Assembly (NCBI GenBank): GCA_011009095.1
Contig: VTPC01091277.1
Location: 22,588-86,587, forward strand
DNA length: 64,000 nucleotides
DNA from: Ignelater luminosus
Lineage: Eukaryota > Arthropoda > Insecta > Coleoptera > Elateridae
Direction: 5' to 3'
In this document: in pieces, positions 61,135-64,000 of the stretch
How the letters are laid out: every line of letters begins with the position of its first letter
How positions within the stretch are numbered: position 1 is the first letter of the stretch
The notes under the pieces: model-generated
The model's database searches: none
What the model was told of the DNA's origin: nothing
The model's input: the letters and a program-made list of their open reading frames with translations, nothing else
Made by a program: the position numbers and the translations under genes

Positions 61135-63730
61135 TATAAAATGTTGATGGAATAAATTCTCAATTTGTTCTTTGCCAAGCTGGAATTAAGCAGCAATTTG
61201 TGTATACATTACCTAGTAGATTTTTTAAGTTTCATGGACAAACTACTAAAATTTTCTCTTTTGAGATACTGACAGGATATTAACAGTCTGCCCTCGTATG
61301 TTAGTTTAGCAAATGATTACATTTAAGCAAATAATTAAGTAAGACTGTCTTGGAATTTGTCGAAACGTTAATTGGCTTTCAAGATATAGAATCTACACGC
61401 TTTAATTGTAATGAGCCGTATCAAGTCGTTTTGTTGTTGTTATTGAAAATTAAATGCTAAATGTAATGATGAACGTAAATCGAACTTCACTTCAGAACTA
61501 ATGAGCAATTTCAACAGATTGCGTGACTGCATTACAGTTATAGCTATTTAAAAGATAATGGTTTTTGAGAAGTTGTTACAATAAAACTGGAAGGTGTTGG
61601 AATTTCTGTATGTAATGAAATACCATTTAAGAAACAACCATTAGTTACCTGAAGAGAGAATTCAAGAAGAAGTAGTAAATCACACGTTGCATTTTGTATA
61701 GTCCGTGATGCGTGACAATATTGTTTTTTGATACCAATATTGCACTAGTCCCGGCCTATATTAATTGTAATAATCAACAAGCACGGCGACGCAATGAAGA
61801 TGGAAAGAGAGAGCTGACTTGGAATAAAAGGAGAACTGAAGGACGCACGGATACAGATTTAATTATTTTGTCAAAATTCAAAACGGTTTTGCGTGGGAAA
61901 AAACAACAAGGATAACAGATGGTGGGGGTCTTTCTAATTCGAATGTTGTGTTATGGTAGTATAAATAACAGTCAGAGGTTCAAATTTCCTGCGATAATTT
62001 AGCGTGGAAGAATCAAGATAATGTAAACGGTACTAATTTCAAGTCATTACGTATTCTGCTTGAGTTCCATCGCATTTGCATATGTATATTGGTTTAAATG
62101 CAGGTTAAAGTACGATATGAATTTTGTTAATTGTCTCTTTTAAACGCCTTATACGTATTTTATTTATTTATTTGTTAGTTTAAACATTATACGGTTTGTT
62201 GCTTTGTGCTATAGAACGTAAATTTCTTACTTTCTGTTGAATATTTAATGTAACCTCGTATAAACAAAAACTAAAACCTTTAAATTGTATTAGGCAGCTG
62301 TCTAAATATGATAAAATGGAAGGAAGGGAAATGTTAACATAAAGACGGATTGATTTTCATTATTCTAATTATGTTAGTTTGTCTTATCTATTGAAGGGTA
62401 TTATTTTACGTTCAATGTTTACATTTCCAGTATTTCTAAACCCACTGAAATGTTTAACATATCTAGAAGTTATCCCTGGATCACACCATGAGTATCCTCC
62501 ATTATGACAAAAACAGTCCATTAAATTAATCAATTTTTAATTTTCCCCCTCTTCTTCTGTGGATAGCACAGTCTAATTCCTTCAATTCTGTAAAGTGAGA
62601 AAATAATAAATTCAATGATATTATCTTCGTAAAACGCGTTTTCATATTTCATATGCAACTAAATTAGTAACAGTTAAATTATTATAGTCAACATTATGAA
62701 ATATCTTATTCATCCAGAGTTTTATGATCTTTTTGTTTTCATAAATACAGTACAAAACGACTATGAATTTTACCGAAAGGCAGCTGCAATAAAAAAACGT
62801 GCAAAGCACCTATTATTCTTTTTCCGCAAGGTGATATTCAGTCAAGATTTGCTGAAAGTAGCTTATAATTTAAGGAACATGTAGAAGGATCGTAAAAAAT
62901 AGGAAGCAGAAGTCATAAAAACCAGTTTTACGCTCATATTATTTTTCTCTTTACTCACATCATGTAAGTTGCAAATTGCGGAAAATGCCTTTTTCCTTTT
63001 AAATTATAAAGAATGATATATAACATCTAATATACAGAATGTTTAGTATTGAATTGAAGTTGTTTACAATACAATTGTATAATTTCTTACCTCGGTTTAT
63101 TACAAACCAATCATATCAGCACGAGCTACACTATAAGATTGATACGTAAAATTCCTTTTGCAAATTTCTTTTTGCACTCTTGTTATAACTGGAAGAAACT
63201 GTTTGCATCTAACGACCTTGACGCAATATGCTACAACAAGCCTTTCCAATTTTTACCAATCTGGAACTTTTGCATAATTAGTACAAGAGATGAATCGAGT
63301 CTGTCGAAAAACAGTTTGAAATAACCATCGCATCGGGTCAAATACTATGCTAAAACCAACTTTCGCAGCTGAGCTGTAATTTTCTTCTAAATCCAAAACT
63401 ATAGACATTTACGATTTTCTTCTGAACTGAAGATTCATTTAAATGCAACTTTTCCATGTAATACCCAGAAAAGCAAAACAGTTGTTGATTTTGATTTTCA
63501 TTAATTTTTCCATGAAATGCGAAATCTTACCATCAATTTTTCTATCTTGTTAACCATTTGGCCTTTTTGATTGCTAGCTTATTCGGAGATCGAAGGGCAA
63601 TCTTGGGGTTTAAAGCAGACACCACTGCTAGAACTGTTAGACAGTACTAAATATACCTATTTTGGCTCGAATTTCATTTACAATCATTGACATATTAGTT
63701 CATTCCGTTTAAAACTTTCAAAGTATCTCT
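61135..63730. other. Non-coding stretch
   Basis: No gene or element recognised; short frames at 61712-61915, 62696-62884 and 63139-63324 have no support. Confidence 0.5.
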
Positions 63731-63734
63731 ATAT

Positions 63735-64000
63735 AGGGTGCCCCGTGACTAGACGATCATGACTCAAACACGTGCATCAACAGAAAAAATCATTTACTTG
63801 CTCCAGCAAGTAGATGAAGGAAAACGAAGTCCAATTGCAATTTAGGGAGGGGGGCTCACGAAGATTTCCATGTAACCTTTGAAGGATTATATCAAGCTCG
63901 CATCCTATTTAAAAGAATGTTCATGTGTGACTGTAGATTCTTCTCATAACTGCTTCGTGAATCAAAGTTGTGGAGAAGAGAGACCAAATTTTGGCTTTTC
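63735..64000 (+). repeat. Possible 5-prime part of another element, cut by the window end
   Basis: TATAGGGTGCCCCGTGAC resembles the opening of TA-flanked elements (TATA followed by GGGTG-CCC). No matching end is found to the left, so a partner would lie beyond 64000. The tract also contains a G-rich GGGAGGGGGG. Weak. Confidence 0.25.

Noticed and set aside
61960..62010. AGAGGTTCAAATTTCCTGCG, reminiscent of a tRNA T-arm
   Set aside because: No matching D-arm, anticodon arm or acceptor stem could be built around it.

Overview
This is AT-rich animal nuclear DNA, almost certainly from an insect. The evidence is several metazoan DNA-transposon types (mariner with D,D34D transposases, Tc1-like DD34E, hAT-type and TA-flanked MITEs), a degraded endonuclease/reverse-transcriptase retroelement, long gene-free stretches and candidate spliced exons. 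Species and order cannot be read from the sequence. No bacterial operon, tRNA, rRNA or CRISPR array is visible.

Layout. 0.95-2.57 kb: a dead mariner nested in what looks like an older hAT-type element. 2.65-4.16 kb: a decayed Tc1-like transposon with about 108-bp inverted ends. 8.04-8.46 kb: diverged tandem repeats. 10.6-10.8 kb: a GC-rich, E-box-rich island. 17.07-17.57 kb: a hAT-type MITE with an exact 8-bp target duplication. 18.13-21.43 kb: one ~1.6-kb segment present on both sides of an 80-N gap, most simply two unmerged haplotypes. 25.5-26.5 kb: a broken non-LTR retrotransposon. 28.4-29.1 and 56.4-57.4 kb: two opposite-facing copies of one TA-flanked MITE, the first an internal-deletion derivative of the second. 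36.8-37.4 kb: another MITE. 38.8-40.2 kb: two short G-tract hAT-type MITEs flanking a candidate minus-strand exon. 41.0-41.25 kb: a TATA promoter and noncoding exon candidate. 45.17-46.47 kb: a young mariner with identical ends and a full-length transposase ORF. 47.5-48.7 kb: a chain of splice-compatible small exons. 54.6-54.8 kb: a tandem repeat. 56-61 kb: three TA-flanked MITEs.

The only gene supported with high confidence is the 349-codon mariner transposase; other recognisable coding sequence is transposon wreckage. Host-gene content is limited to weak exon and promoter candidates. They could belong to a plus-strand gene whose coding body lies mostly outside the window, but this is inference. 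The mobile elements are independent parasites rather than a cooperating system. I found no convincing new multi-gene system. The items most worth checking are the young mariner, the MITE deletion pair, the nested mariner, the 47.5-48.7 kb exon chain and the haplotype duplication at the gap.
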